Of a DNA stretch of 64,000 nt, positions 1 to 9,405 are shown in pieces. Each line of letters opens with the position of its first letter. The first letter of the stretch is position 1. Where the stretch lies: NCBI GenBank assembly GCA_903924855.1, contig CAIYCW010000154.1:1-64000 (forward strand), read 5' to 3'. The translations under genes and the position numbers were made by a program. The notes beneath the pieces were generated by a model. That model did no database searches. It was not told the DNA's origin and saw nothing but the letters and a program-made list of their open reading frames with translations. The stretch is from an uncultured Rhodospirillales bacterium (GTDB lineage Bacteria; Pseudomonadota; Alphaproteobacteria; Acetobacterales; Acetobacteraceae).

Positions 1-653
1 TCAAATGCGCCTGGTGCCACGCTGTCCCAGACGGCGCGCGGCGTGCCGATATCGACGACATGGATGTCCCCGCACAGCAGCCGCCCCGGGAACAGCACAT
101 GGCCGGGCTTCTTGCGAAAGAAGGTGACGGTGAGGGTGGCGTTGATGGCGCCGAGATTTTCGCCGGTGTCGCCCATCACCCCGCTCGGCACGTCGATCGC
201 GGCCACCGGCAGACCGCTTTGCGCGACATGGGCGAGAATATCGGCGGCCTCTCCGGCGAGCGGACGGCTGAGGCCCGCGCCGAACAGCGCATCGATGACG
301 AGCTCGGCACCGTCCAGCACGCCGGGCGAGACGCGTTCGATGGCGCCGCGCCACAGCCTTGCATGATGCAGCGCATCGCCCTGCAGCCGGGCCGCATCAC
401 CAAGCAGGGCCAGGCGGACCGGCCAGCCGGCATCAGCCAGCAGCCGGGCTGCGACAAACCCGTCCCCGCCATTGTTGCCCGGCCCACACAGCACCGCCAC
501 GGGACGGAGCGACCAGCGCTGCTGGATGGCGCGGGCGACGGCGTCGCCCGCGTTCTTCATCAGGGTCATCCCGCTGATGCCGGCTTCGATCGACAGCCGA
601 TCCGCCGCCGCCATCTGGGCCACGGTCAGCAGGGCGGTGTCCTGGTTCAACAT
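1..653 (-). CDS. nnr: NAD(P)H-hydrate epimerase domain protein (partial; C-terminus outside window)
   Basis: The reading frame opens with ATG at 653 on the minus strand (MLNQDTALLTVAQM) and stays open to the window edge, so the C-terminus is missing. The N-terminal YjeF domain is clear. It has the glycine-rich GPGNNGGDG nucleotide loop near residue 57, an IDALFGAGLSRP motif and an AIDVPSGV segment, all typical of the epimerase that converts R- to S-NAD(P)HX, the hydrated damaged cofactor. In most bacteria this domain is fused to an ADP/ATP-dependent dehydratase (NnrD) that completes the repair. That half would lie outside the window, so bifunctionality is inferred. The gene follows the aldehyde dehydrogenase on the same strand with a 43-bp gap. 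Confidence 0.85.
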   Translation of the reverse strand, partial: MLNQDTALLTVAQMAAADRLSIEAGISGMTLMKNAGDAVARAIQQRWSLRPVAVLCGPGNNGGDGFVAARLLADAGWPVRLALLGDAARLQGDALHHARLWRGAIERVSPGVLDGAELVIDALFGAGLSRPLAGEAADILAHVAQSGLPVAAIDVPSGVMGDTGENLGAINATLTVTFFRKKPGHVLFPGRLLCGDIHVVDIGTPRAVWDSVAPGAF

Positions 654-696
654 GGTGCGGCGTGTTCCAGACGTTCGAGGCAATCATATTCTCGGA

Positions 697-2079
697 TCAG
701 ACCGGCGCTTCGGCGTCGATATAGCGGACCAGCTTTTTGTTCACGAATTCCTGGATACCCATATCGCCCAGTTCGCGGCCATAGCCGGTGTCCTTGATGC
801 CGCCAAACGGCAGATCGGCGTCCGACCAGGAGATGTTGTTGATGAACATCATGCCGGTCTCAACCGCGCTTGCAACGCGCTTGCCGCGGGCGAGATCCTT
901 GGTGAACACCGAGCCACCCAGGCCGAAATCCGAATCATTGGCCAGGGCGATCGCAGCCGCCTCGTCCTTGACGCGGAAGAACATCGCGACGGGGCCGAAG
1001 AACTCGTCGCGAAACGCCGGGTTGGCGGGTTCGACATGGGTGAGGATGGTGGGCTGCATGAACGCCCCAGGTCTGTCCTCACGTTGCCCCCCCAAGGCGA
1101 TCCGGGCCCCGTGTTTCACCGCGACATCGACCTGTGCGAGCAGCTGGAGCAGAGCGGCCTCGCTTGAAAGCGGGCCCATCGTGGTTGTCTCATCCATCGG
1201 ATCGCCGGCCTTGAGGGCCGCCATCGCTGACGTGAAGGCGGCGAGGAATGTGTCGGCCACCGCCTCCACCACGATGAAGCGCTTGGCCGCGCAGCAGGTC
1301 TGGCCGCAATTGTACATCCGACCCCAGAGCGCCCATTTGATGGTCCGCTCCATGTCGGCATCGTCCAGCACGATGAAGGCGTCGCTGCCGCCCAGCTCCA
1401 TCGAGGACGGTTTCAGCGCCTTGCCGGCAGCGGCGGCAATGACACGTCCCGCCGCGGTGCTGCCGGTCAGCGCCACGCCCTTGACGCGGCGATCATCGAT
1501 CAGCGCGCCCGATTGGGTGTGGGAGATCATCAGGTTGGTGTAGAGGCCGGCAGGAGCGCCGGCATCGAGCAGCAGCTTCTCGAATGCGATGGCGCATTGC
1601 GGCACGTTGCCGGCGTGCTTCACCAGCACGGTGTTACCCGCCATCAGATGCGGGCCTGCGATCCGGGCGAGCTGGTAATACGGGAAGTTCCACGGCTCGA
1701 CGCAGAACACCACGCCGATCGGGCTGCTTTCCATATGGCCGATGCCGTGCTCCGGATTGAGCTTCACATCCGCCAGGAAGCGCTCGGCGTTCTTGGCGTA
1801 GTAATCCAGGATCTTGGAGCTGAACTCGACCTCGCCCTTTGCCTCGCTGATCCGCTTGCCCATCTCCAGCGTCATGATATGCGCGAAATGATCGGCCTGT
1901 TCGTGCAGCAGCCGGGCCGCCTGATGGATGACCTTGGCACGCTCATCGTAGCTCTTGGTCTTCCATGTGGCGAAGCAGGACACCGCCAGGGCCAGCTTCT
2001 CCTCCAGCTGCTGGTCGGTGAGTTCCTTGAAGGACTTGATGGTTTTGTTATCGAACGGGTTGATGCTCTGGTAGCTCAT
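697..2079 (-). CDS. NAD(P)-dependent aldehyde dehydrogenase, succinate-semialdehyde dehydrogenase (Sad/YneI) type
   Basis: 460 residues, a normal length for the family. It should oxidise an aldehyde to the acid with NAD(P). Visible motifs are the cofactor-binding EPWNFPYYQ stretch near residue 128, GSTAAG near 207, the general-base glutamate in MELGGSDAF, and the catalytic cysteine in NCGQTCCAAKR. The opening (INPFDNKTIKSF) and the PFGGIKDTGYGRELG stretch near the C-terminus resemble E. coli Sad/YneI, a succinate-semialdehyde dehydrogenase. The true substrate cannot be read from the sequence. The next gene upstream on the same strand is a zinc alcohol dehydrogenase, 41 bp away, so alcohol to aldehyde to acid in one transcript is a plausible inference. 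Confidence 0.9.
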   Translation of the reverse strand: MSYQSINPFDNKTIKSFKELTDQQLEEKLALAVSCFATWKTKSYDERAKVIHQAARLLHEQADHFAHIMTLEMGKRISEAKGEVEFSSKILDYYAKNAERFLADVKLNPEHGIGHMESSPIGVVFCVEPWNFPYYQLARIAGPHLMAGNTVLVKHAGNVPQCAIAFEKLLLDAGAPAGLYTNLMISHTQSGALIDDRRVKGVALTGSTAAGRVIAAAAGKALKPSSMELGGSDAFIVLDDADMERTIKWALWGRMYNCGQTCCAAKRFIVVEAVADTFLAAFTSAMAALKAGDPMDETTTMGPLSSEAALLQLLAQVDVAVKHGARIALGGQREDRPGAFMQPTILTHVEPANPAFRDEFFGPVAMFFRVKDEAAAIALANDSDFGLGGSVFTKDLARGKRVASAVETGMMFINNISWSDADLPFGGIKDTGYGRELGDMGIQEFVNKKLVRYIDAEAPV

Positions 2080-2120
2080 CTGAAAATTCCCTTGGGGCGG
2101 CAGGCTTGGAGCGGTCTCGA

Positions 2121-3158
2121 TCAGGCCTCGATGATCACCTTCAGCGCGTGGGTGTCTGCCGCGTGGCCGAACGCGTCATAGGCCTTGATGATGTCGTCGA
2201 GCTTGAAGTGATGGGTGATCAGTCGTGTTGGATCGATCTTCTTCGCCCCCACGCTTTTGAGCAGCATCGGGGTGCTGGAGGTGTCGACCAGACGCGTGGT
2301 GATGCTGATGTTGCGGTCCCACAGACGCTCGAGGTGCAGATCGACCTTTTTGCCATGTACGCCGATATTGGCGATGACACCGCCGGGGGCGATGATTTTC
2401 TGGCACATCTCGAACGTGGCCGGGATTCCAACCGCCTCGATCGCGGTGTCCACGCCGATGCCGCCGGTGAGCTTCATCACCTGCTCAGGCGCTGTGCCAT
2501 CCGTACTGTTGACGGTGGCGGTGGCGCCGAATGTCTTGGCGATGGTGAGGCGGCCTTCGTCCAGATCGATCATGATGATCTCGGCTGGTGAATAGAACTG
2601 GGCGGTGAGCAGGGCTGCGAGGCCGATCGGGCCTGCGCCCACGATGGCAACGACGCTGCCGGGTTTCACCTGGCCGTTGAGCACGCCACATTCGAAGCCG
2701 GTCGGCAGAATGTCGCTCAGCATCACCAGCGCCTCCTCATCAGCACCTTCCGGGATCGGGTAGAGGCTGGTGTCCGCATAGGGAATGCGGACGAACTCGG
2801 CCTGGGTGCCGTCAATGCTGTTGCCGAGGATCCACCCGCCGGTGGTGCAATGCGAATACATCTGACGCCGGCAATAGACGCATTTGCCGCAGGCGGTGAC
2901 ACAGGAGATCAGCACGTGATCACCGGCCTTGAAATTGGCGACGCTGGTGCCGACGCACTCGATCACGCCCACACCCTCATGGCCGAGCACGCGGCCGGGT
3001 GTGCAGGTTGCAACGTCGCCTTTGAGGATGTGCAGATCTGTGCCGCAGATCGTCGTCTTGGTCACCCGCACGATGGCGTCGGTGGGGGCGCTGATCTCCG
3101 GCTTCGGATGGTCCTGCAGCTTCTTCTCGCCAATGGCGGTGTAGACGAGGGCTTTCAT
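2121..3158 (-). CDS. zinc-dependent NAD(P) alcohol dehydrogenase (MDR family)
   Basis: 345 residues when started at ATG 3158 (MKALVYTAIGEKKLQDHPKP). The frame is open to 3260, but the extra 34 residues look like upstream DNA. Medium-chain dehydrogenase features are present: the catalytic-zinc cysteine in ICGTD near residue 38, GHEGVG near 60, a structural-zinc cysteine cluster (CVTACGKCVYC), and the Rossmann loop GAGPIGLAA. It probably interconverts a primary or secondary alcohol and its carbonyl compound with NAD(P). It precedes the aldehyde dehydrogenase in the direction of transcription. Substrate unknown; glutathione-independent formaldehyde dehydrogenases and butanediol/sorbitol-type enzymes are alternatives within the superfamily. 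Confidence 0.88.
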   Translation of the reverse strand: MKALVYTAIGEKKLQDHPKPEISAPTDAIVRVTKTTICGTDLHILKGDVATCTPGRVLGHEGVGVIECVGTSVANFKAGDHVLISCVTACGKCVYCRRQMYSHCTTGGWILGNSIDGTQAEFVRIPYADTSLYPIPEGADEEALVMLSDILPTGFECGVLNGQVKPGSVVAIVGAGPIGLAALLTAQFYSPAEIIMIDLDEGRLTIAKTFGATATVNSTDGTAPEQVMKLTGGIGVDTAIEAVGIPATFEMCQKIIAPGGVIANIGVHGKKVDLHLERLWDRNISITTRLVDTSSTPMLLKSVGAKKIDPTRLITHHFKLDDIIKAYDAFGHAADTHALKVIIEA

Positions 3159-3584
3159 GACACGTTTCCGATCTTGTTCTTCTGGCGGTGTGACAATTGT
3201 TTGAAAGACAGCAGGGGGCGGGCACGGCAGGATTGACTGACATGGCGCAAGCCGCAGCACGCCCCGGCAGCAGGGATGCCGGAGCTGCCGATCCTGATAT
3301 GTGCCATGGCAAGGATTGGCGCGTTGCGGGTCGACATCGGCAGCCCCCGGATTTCTGAGCGAACCGTAGGAGTGGCCCCGGCATGCGGGCAGGATCGGAA
3401 TCTACCCGCCGCCACCAGACATTTATTCAGAGTTACTTGCCCGGGGTGTGAGTGAATTCCACATGCTGCCGCTTTCGAACCTCGGTGTCCGGCCCTGTGG
3501 CCCTTCATAATGGGGGTTGAACCACGTTGTTCGGTCATGGGGCAGGCCGGTGCATGGTTGCGCGCGGCCTGTTAGCCTGTGCCC
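3159..3584. other. 426-bp non-coding region between divergent adh and lysR genes
   Basis: This is the only gap over 300 bp. It separates the minus-strand alcohol dehydrogenase from the plus-strand LysR gene, so it should hold both promoters. I looked for TTGACA/TATAAT pairs, a T-N11-A LysR palindrome, tRNA-like cloverleaves and small open frames with ribosome sites, and found nothing convincing. Base composition is less GC-extreme around 3420-3480. Confidence 0.5.
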
Positions 3585-4520
3585 ATGCCGGACAAATTCT
3601 CCCTCGAATATCGCGATCTGTTGGCGTTTCTGGCGGTGGCGCGCTGTGGCAGCTATTCGGCGGCCGCCTTGCAGCTGAACCTGGCGCAATCCGCGCTCAG
3701 CCGGCGCATTCTGCGGCTGGAGGCCGATCTGGGGGTGAGCCTGTTCGAGCGGCACGCCCGCGGGGTGAGCGTGACGCCGGCCGGACAGTCCCTGCTGCCG
3801 CGCATCGAGAAGCTCGATCTCGAACTGCGCCAGATCGAACAGGAGATGCGAGGCTTCGGGCTGGCTGCGGCCGAGGACGTCCGCATCGCCATGCCGCAGG
3901 GCGCGGCGCGGCTGCTTACCTCGCCGATGGTTGCGGCGTTTCGCACGCTGCACCCGCACACACGGCTGCAGATCTTCGAGCGTGACAGCATGCACAACCA
4001 GGATGCGGTGCGCAGGGGTGAGGTGGATCTGGCCCTGGCCTATGCCGCCCGCCCCCATGCCGAGCTGGAGCTGACGCCGCTGCTGTTCGAGCGCATCTTT
4101 GTCATCGCCCCGCAAGCCGGTGACTGGCCGGAGAGCTTCAGCCTGGCGGAGCTGGCACGGCTCAAACTGATCCTGCCCGGCCTGCCGCACGGCTATCGCC
4201 GGGTGATCGAGACCGCGATGCAGGGTGAAGGGCTCGCCCCCAACATCATCCTGGAGGTCAACGGCTTTGCCACTTCGCTGGAGATGGTGCAGCAGGGGCT
4301 TGGCTGCACCATCTCCACCTATCCGCCGGTGCAGGCACAGATCGAGGCCGGCGGGCTACGCTGCATCCGCATCAGATCGCCGGTCTGCGAGGTGATGCTG
4401 TCCTTGGTGCAACGACGTGACAGCGCAATGCCGCCCGTGGTGCGCTCGCTGAAATCTGTGATCGAGGCGGTGGCCGGAGAGCTTTCGCCGGGCCCGCATT
4501 GGCGCCGGGCGGAGCGTTAG
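3585..4520 (+). CDS. LysR family transcriptional regulator
   Basis: 311 residues from ATG 3585; a GTG two codons upstream (3579) is an alternative start. The N-terminal winged helix-turn-helix is typical: DLLAFLAVARCGSYSAAA, then QSALSRRILRLEADLGVSLFER. The C-terminal two-thirds is a periplasmic-binding-fold effector domain. It diverges from the alcohol dehydrogenase and reads toward the hydantoinase operon 220 bp downstream, so either could be its target. LysR proteins usually act on a divergent neighbour, here adh-aldh, but the downstream catabolic operon has no other regulator of its own. Effector unknown. Confidence 0.9.
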   Translation: MPDKFSLEYRDLLAFLAVARCGSYSAAALQLNLAQSALSRRILRLEADLGVSLFERHARGVSVTPAGQSLLPRIEKLDLELRQIEQEMRGFGLAAAEDVRIAMPQGAARLLTSPMVAAFRTLHPHTRLQIFERDSMHNQDAVRRGEVDLALAYAARPHAELELTPLLFERIFVIAPQAGDWPESFSLAELARLKLILPGLPHGYRRVIETAMQGEGLAPNIILEVNGFATSLEMVQQGLGCTISTYPPVQAQIEAGGLRCIRIRSPVCEVMLSLVQRRDSAMPPVVRSLKSVIEAVAGELSPGPHWRRAER

Positions 4521-4536
4521 GGGGAGAAAGCAAGAC

Positions 4537-4560
4537 CTTCTTTTTGTGAACAAAAAGAAG
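4537..4560. repeat. A/T-rich hairpin repeat, copy A (possible terminator)
   Basis: Perfect 11-bp inverted repeat: CTTCTTTTTGT at 4537-4547 and ACAAAAAGAAG at 4550-4560 around a 2-base GA centre, followed by CAAAAAAACT. It lies just 3' of the lysR stop. Near-identical copies occur at 12920 and 53293, each directly after a plus-strand stop codon. The position suits a transcription terminator. On the plus strand the hairpin is followed by A rather than T, so a classical Rho-independent role is better for the minus strand. Confidence 0.75.
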
Positions 4561-4740
4561 CAAAAAAACTGTTGGGACCTGGGGGCCTGGCGTGGTCAGA
4601 AGCGCGCGCCTATGCCGGATTGAGATTGGGCTGTTCCCCAAATTGAATTTGTGCGCCCCGCCCGCGCCGCCATCATACGCCCAGGGACAGGCGCCGCAGC
4701 GCCTGCAAAGCCAGCGCCACAAGCTGGGGGAAACATCACG

Positions 4741-6471
4741 ATGGATGCCGTCGATCTCGAAGTGATTCATCAGTCCACGCTACAGGTGGCGCGCGAGCTG
4801 ACGCTGAACATGCTGCGCACCGGCTATTCCACCATCATCAAGGAAAGCCAGGACTTCACCTTCGCCATCTTCGACAGGCGGGGCCGCCTTGTGGCGCAGG
4901 GCATTCCGCAGCCGCTGCATATCGGCCCGCTGGCCGCCCAGGTGAACGAGATCCGCCAGGTGTTCGCCGGCAAGACCGATCCGGGCGACGCCTTCATCGT
5001 CAATCACCCCTACCGCGCCTGCCAGAACCACGCGACCGATGTGACCGTGATCTCCCCGGTCTTCGCGGACGGCAAGCTGGTCGCCTATATCGGCAACATC
5101 GCCCACAAGCCCGATCTCGGCGGCAAGGTGCCCGGCACCAACAGCGGCGATGCCACCGACCTGTTCCAGGAAGGCCTGCTGATCCCGCCGCTGAAGATCC
5201 AGAAGCGCTTCGAGCTGAACGATGATCTGCGCGAGATGATCTGCGCCAACACCCGCACGCCGGAGGTCACCTGGGGTGATCTCAACGCGCAGATCAAGAC
5301 CAACAATTACGGGCTGGAGAAGCTGGCCGATCTGTTCGGCAAATACGGCACCGACACGGTGCTGGCCTGCTGGGAACGCTGGATGGATATCTGCGAGCAG
5401 GAGCTGCGCCGCGAGATCGCCAGGATCCCGGATGGAATCTACGGCCCCGAGACCGATTATCTGGATGATGACGGCGTCGATCTCACCCGTTCGCACCGCA
5501 TCACGGCCACATTGGAGGTCAAGGGCGACACGCTGCACTTCATCCTCGACAGCGATCAGCAGGCGCGCGGGCCGATCAATCTGCGGCCCTGCGTGTCGCG
5601 CAACTTCATCGAATGCCTGGTGAAGATGGTCTTCATCCCGACCCTGCCGGTCAATGGTGGGCTGTCGCGCGTGGTGGAGGTGAGCTACCCGCAGGAAGGC
5701 TCGCTGCTCAACCCGCGCTATCCGGCGGCGGTGAACATGTATGTGCGGCCGAGCCAGATCACCACCTCGGTGGTGATGCGCACGCTGGCACGCGCGGTGC
5801 CGGGCCGGGTGCCGGCGCCTGGCAGTGCGGCCGGCGGCTCGCTCAGCAGTGTCGGCCGGCATCCGCAGACGGGGCGGGTCTTCGCGCAATACGAGATCTT
5901 CAATGGCGGCAGCGGCGCGCGGCCGGATGCGGACGGCGTGAGTGCGATGGATGAGCTGGTGATCAACGTGATGAACACGCCGGTGGAGGCGCTGGAGACC
6001 GAGTTTCCGGTGCGTGTGGAGCGCTACGAGCTGGCAACCGATTCGGCAGGTCCTGGCACGTTCCGCGGCGGACTTGGCACGCGCCGGCAATGGCGCATCC
6101 TGGGCGATGAATCGGCGGTCAATCTGCGCGCGGACCGGTTCAAATTCGCCTCCCCCGGCCTGTTCGACGCCCTTCCGGCCCAGCCCTCGCACGCGACCTT
6201 CAACCCCGGCTGCGCGGATGAGCGGCCGCTCACCTCCAAGGTGGCCGGGCTGCGGCTGAAGCGGGGCGATCAGGTGGCGTTTCAGTTGGGCGGCGGGGGC
6301 GGTTGGGGCAACCCCAAGGCGCGCGACCCCGAGCGTGTGCGCAGCGACGTGCTGAACGGCTATGTGTCGCTGGAGGCGGCGCGGCGGGATTACGGCGTGG
6401 CCTTCCATGCCGACCTTTCTATCGATGAGGACACCACACGATCCCTGCGCGGCGCGGAGACACGCCCATGA
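4741..6471 (+). CDS. hyuB: hydantoinase B / N-methylhydantoinase beta subunit family protein
   Basis: 576 residues from ATG 4741, preceded by a GGGGG stretch about ten bases upstream. The frame is open 90 bp further 5', but MDAVDLEVIHQSTLQVA is the normal family start. It is a full-length HyuB/OplahB-type protein: an EVIHQ..L..VA...EL N-terminus, NHPYRACQNHATDVTV with likely metal or substrate residues near residue 85, and the C-terminal glycine-rich LGGGGGWGNP. With HyuA it forms an ATP-dependent amidohydrolase or carboxylase that opens cyclic imides, lactams (hydantoin, 5-oxoproline) or acts on ketones. The stop overlaps the hyuA start by 4 bp, which indicates translational coupling. Confidence 0.9.
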   Translation: MDAVDLEVIHQSTLQVARELTLNMLRTGYSTIIKESQDFTFAIFDRRGRLVAQGIPQPLHIGPLAAQVNEIRQVFAGKTDPGDAFIVNHPYRACQNHATDVTVISPVFADGKLVAYIGNIAHKPDLGGKVPGTNSGDATDLFQEGLLIPPLKIQKRFELNDDLREMICANTRTPEVTWGDLNAQIKTNNYGLEKLADLFGKYGTDTVLACWERWMDICEQELRREIARIPDGIYGPETDYLDDDGVDLTRSHRITATLEVKGDTLHFILDSDQQARGPINLRPCVSRNFIECLVKMVFIPTLPVNGGLSRVVEVSYPQEGSLLNPRYPAAVNMYVRPSQITTSVVMRTLARAVPGRVPAPGSAAGGSLSSVGRHPQTGRVFAQYEIFNGGSGARPDADGVSAMDELVINVMNTPVEALETEFPVRVERYELATDSAGPGTFRGGLGTRRQWRILGDESAVNLRADRFKFASPGLFDALPAQPSHATFNPGCADERPLTSKVAGLRLKRGDQVAFQLGGGGGWGNPKARDPERVRSDVLNGYVSLEAARRDYGVAFHADLSIDEDTTRSLRGAETRP

Positions 6472-8516
6472 GCCTGCGCATCGGCATCGACGTGGGTGGC
6501 ACCTTCACTGACGTGACGGGGTTTGACGACCGCTCGGGCGAGATCGTGCTGATCCGCAAATACGCCTCCAACCCGGCGGCGCCGATGACGGTGATGGCCA
6601 GGATCGCAGCCGATCTGGCAGCCGAATACGGGCCTGAATCGGTTTCGCTGGTGCTGCATGGCTCGACGGCGGCCCTCAACACGCTGCTGGAGGACAAGGG
6701 CGTCAAGGTCGGGCTGCTCACCACGGATGGGTTTCGCGACGTCTATGAGATCGGCCGGCAATGGCGCGGCGATGAGGTGTTCAACATCTTTGCCCCCGCC
6801 CCCAAGATGCTGCTGCAGCGCCGGTCGATCTTCGAGGTGCGCGGCAGGCTCGATCCGCGCGGCGAGATCGTCACACCCCTCAACCGCGAAGACGTGGAAC
6901 GCGCGGTGGCCGCCCTGCTTGCCCAGAGTGTGGAGGCGATCGCGATCGCCTTCCTGTTCTCCTATGCCAATCCGGCGCAGGAGCGCGAGGCGGCGGAGAT
7001 TGTGCGCAGCCTGGCTCCTGGCCTGTTCGTCTCACTGTCGTCTGAGGTGAACCCGGAATGGCGCGAATATGAACGCACCGCGTCCACCGTCGCCAACGCC
7101 TATATCGGCCCGCCGGTTGCGCGCTATCTGCAGCAGCTGGAGGCGCTGCTGCTCGGCACCTTCCCGCAATGCCGCGCGCTGATGATGAAATCCGATGGCG
7201 GCGCCGGCAGTGCCGCCATGCTGGCGCAACGCCCGATCCAGACCGTGATGTCCGGCCCCGTCGCGGGGGTGATCGGTAGCCGCTATCTTGGTGATCTGAA
7301 ACAGGTGGAAAACCTGATCACCTTCGATGCCGGCGGCACCAGCTCGGACATGGCGGTGATCCCGGGGCGGCCGCAGTTCCGCTCCGAGGTGAGCGTGGGC
7401 CGCCATCCGCTGCGCACCCAGACGGTGGATATCGACACGATCGGCGCCGGTGGCGGCTCGATCGCCGCGGTGGAGTTGAGCGGCGTGCTGAAAGTAGGAC
7501 CGCGCAGTGCCGGCGCGGTGCCGGGGCCCGCCTGTTACGGGCGTGGCGGCACCGAGCCGACATTGACGGATGCGCTGGTGGTGCTGGGCCATCTGAGCCC
7601 GACCGATCTGCTGCAGGGTGGCATGGCGCTGGATCACGACGCGTCCTGGACGGCCGTGCGTACCCACCTGTCCGACAGGCTCGGCATGAGCGAGACCGAG
7701 GCGGCCTGGGGTGTGTTGACCGTGCTGGTCAACAACTGCGTCACTGCGATGCGCACCATCACCGTCGAGCGTGGCTATGATCCGCGCGAATTCACCCTTG
7801 TGCCGTTCGGCGGCATGGGCCCCGCCATTGCGGGACGGATCGCAGCCGAACTCGGCGTGCGCCGCCTGCTGGTGCCACGCGATCCGGGCACGTTCAGCGC
7901 CTGGGGCATGCTGGTGACCGATGTGCATCAGGAGCGCAGCCAGACCAGGCTCACAGCGCTCGACGACACCACGCCCGAGGATGTCGAGGCGATCTTCGCA
8001 GGGATGGAGGCGGAGGTGCTGGCCGATCTGGCGCGCGAGAACTTCCCGCCCGAGCGGCTGCGCACGCTGCGCTTCGCCGGCATGCGCTATCGCGGCCAAT
8101 CCTATGAGATGGCGGTGCCTTTGGGGCATGTTGCAACCAGGGAGGATCTGGCCGAGCTCGGCCAGCGCTTTCACACCGCCCATCAGCGCCGCTACGGCCA
8201 CAGTGCCGAGGGTGAGCGGATCGACATCGTCACCTTCAAGGTCACCGGCATCGGCGGGATCGACAAGCCGGTGCTGCGCACGGTCGCGCGGCACAGCGCG
8301 GCCATGGCAGCCCCTATCGCCATCCGCGCCGTGGAGTTTGGGCCTGCCGGCAGAAGCGACACGCCGGTCTATCGCCGCGCCGATCTGCAGCCGGGCGATG
8401 AGCTGGTCGGTCCCGCCATTCTGGAGGAGCCGACCTCCACCGTGGTGCTCTACCCGGGCCAGAGGCTGCTGGTGGATGCGATGCTGAATTTGGAGATCGA
8501 ACTGCCCCACCGCTAG
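6468..8516 (+). CDS. hyuA: hydantoinase A / N-methylhydantoinase alpha subunit family protein
   Basis: 682 residues. It starts with ATG in an ATGA overlap with hyuB. The actin/hexokinase-like ATP-binding fold is evident: GIDVGGTFTDV at residue 5, HGSTAALNTLLE near 64, KSDGGAGSAA near 240, FDAGGTSSDMAV near 285, and GAGGGSIA near 325. This subunit phosphorylates or activates the substrate with ATP while HyuB completes the reaction. The length is normal for N-methylhydantoinase A and 5-oxoprolinase A-type enzymes. It is followed after 37 bp by an ABC importer, which presumably brings in the substrate. The compound (hydantoin, oxoproline, creatinine-like lactam or ketone) is not decided by the sequence. 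Confidence 0.9.
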   Translation: MSLRIGIDVGGTFTDVTGFDDRSGEIVLIRKYASNPAAPMTVMARIAADLAAEYGPESVSLVLHGSTAALNTLLEDKGVKVGLLTTDGFRDVYEIGRQWRGDEVFNIFAPAPKMLLQRRSIFEVRGRLDPRGEIVTPLNREDVERAVAALLAQSVEAIAIAFLFSYANPAQEREAAEIVRSLAPGLFVSLSSEVNPEWREYERTASTVANAYIGPPVARYLQQLEALLLGTFPQCRALMMKSDGGAGSAAMLAQRPIQTVMSGPVAGVIGSRYLGDLKQVENLITFDAGGTSSDMAVIPGRPQFRSEVSVGRHPLRTQTVDIDTIGAGGGSIAAVELSGVLKVGPRSAGAVPGPACYGRGGTEPTLTDALVVLGHLSPTDLLQGGMALDHDASWTAVRTHLSDRLGMSETEAAWGVLTVLVNNCVTAMRTITVERGYDPREFTLVPFGGMGPAIAGRIAAELGVRRLLVPRDPGTFSAWGMLVTDVHQERSQTRLTALDDTTPEDVEAIFAGMEAEVLADLARENFPPERLRTLRFAGMRYRGQSYEMAVPLGHVATREDLAELGQRFHTAHQRRYGHSAEGERIDIVTFKVTGIGGIDKPVLRTVARHSAAMAAPIAIRAVEFGPAGRSDTPVYRRADLQPGDELVGPAILEEPTSTVVLYPGQRLLVDAMLNLEIELPHR

Positions 8517-8553
8517 CATCCGACACCAGCAGGCCCGGAGCATATCGGGCCGC

Positions 8554-9405
8554 ATGAGGAAACCGCTCCGCATCATGACCACGCCGTCTCCACAAGCAAC
8601 GCTCGATGCCCCGCCCAAGGCGGCGGGTTTGGCGTGGCCGCTGCGCTGGCAGCGGCGGCTGATCGGCGGCGCCACGGTGCTGGGGCTGGTGGCGCTGTGG
8701 CAGGCGGTGGTGAGCCTGGGGCTGATCGATCCGCTTTACATCTCCTCGCCTGTGCTGGTGATTCAGGCCGGGATCGGCGCGTTTCAGGATGGCGATATCT
8801 GGGCGGATATCCGGGTCAGCTCCATCGAGTTCTGCGTGGGTTATCTGGCCGCGATCGCCATCGGCATTCCGCTTGGGTTGGCCACCGGCATGAACCGCCG
8901 CTTCAGCTATCTGCTGGGGCCGTTCATCGACATCATGAATGCAGTGCCGCGGGTGACGTTCCTGCCCATATTGATCCTGTGGTTCGGCATCGGGCTGTGG
9001 TCGAAATTCGCCGTGGTGTTCCTCGGCGCCCTGGTGCCGATCGCGATTGCCACCGACACCGGCGTGCGCACCAACGAGGCGCGTTTCGTGCGGGTGGCGC
9101 GCAGCTTCGGCGCGTCGCGGCTGAAGCTGCTGACCAGCATCATCCTGCCCGGCACGGTGCCCTATCTGTTCACCGGGCTGAAATACGGCGCCGGGCGCGC
9201 GCTGCTCGGCGTGGTGGTGGGGGAGCTTTACGCCTCCACCGCGGGGGTCGGCCACATGATCGCCGATGCCGGCAATCTGTTCGACACCAGCACGGTGATG
9301 TTCGGGGTGACGCTGTTCATGGTAACCGGCATCGGTGTCACCACCCTGCTCAACCGCATCGAGCAGCATTTCGACCGCTGGCGCCCGCAGGAGCAGCAGC
9401 GATGA
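8554..9405 (+). CDS. ABC transporter permease (SsuC/TauC, nitrate/sulfonate/taurine type)
   Basis: About 283 residues; ATG 8554 or ATG 8575 are both possible and neither has a clear ribosome site. Inner-membrane permease with about six hydrophobic segments and the cytoplasmic EAA-like loop RVARSFGASRLKLLTSIILPGTVPYL near residue 180 that docks the ATPase. This is characteristic of the BPD_transp_1 family of SsuC/TauC/ThiX permeases. It is the first of two different permease genes here (the next starts inside its stop codon), so the importer probably uses a heterodimeric membrane unit rather than the usual homodimer. That pairing is inferred from gene order. Confidence 0.9.
   Translation: MRKPLRIMTTPSPQATLDAPPKAAGLAWPLRWQRRLIGGATVLGLVALWQAVVSLGLIDPLYISSPVLVIQAGIGAFQDGDIWADIRVSSIEFCVGYLAAIAIGIPLGLATGMNRRFSYLLGPFIDIMNAVPRVTFLPILILWFGIGLWSKFAVVFLGALVPIAIATDTGVRTNEARFVRVARSFGASRLKLLTSIILPGTVPYLFTGLKYGAGRALLGVVVGELYASTAGVGHMIADAGNLFDTSTVMFGVTLFMVTGIGVTTLLNRIEQHFDRWRPQEQQR

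Noticed and set aside
3159-3584. A riboswitch or small RNA in the adh-lysR gap
   Set aside because: No conserved aptamer core, terminator or long pairing found on either strand by reading.
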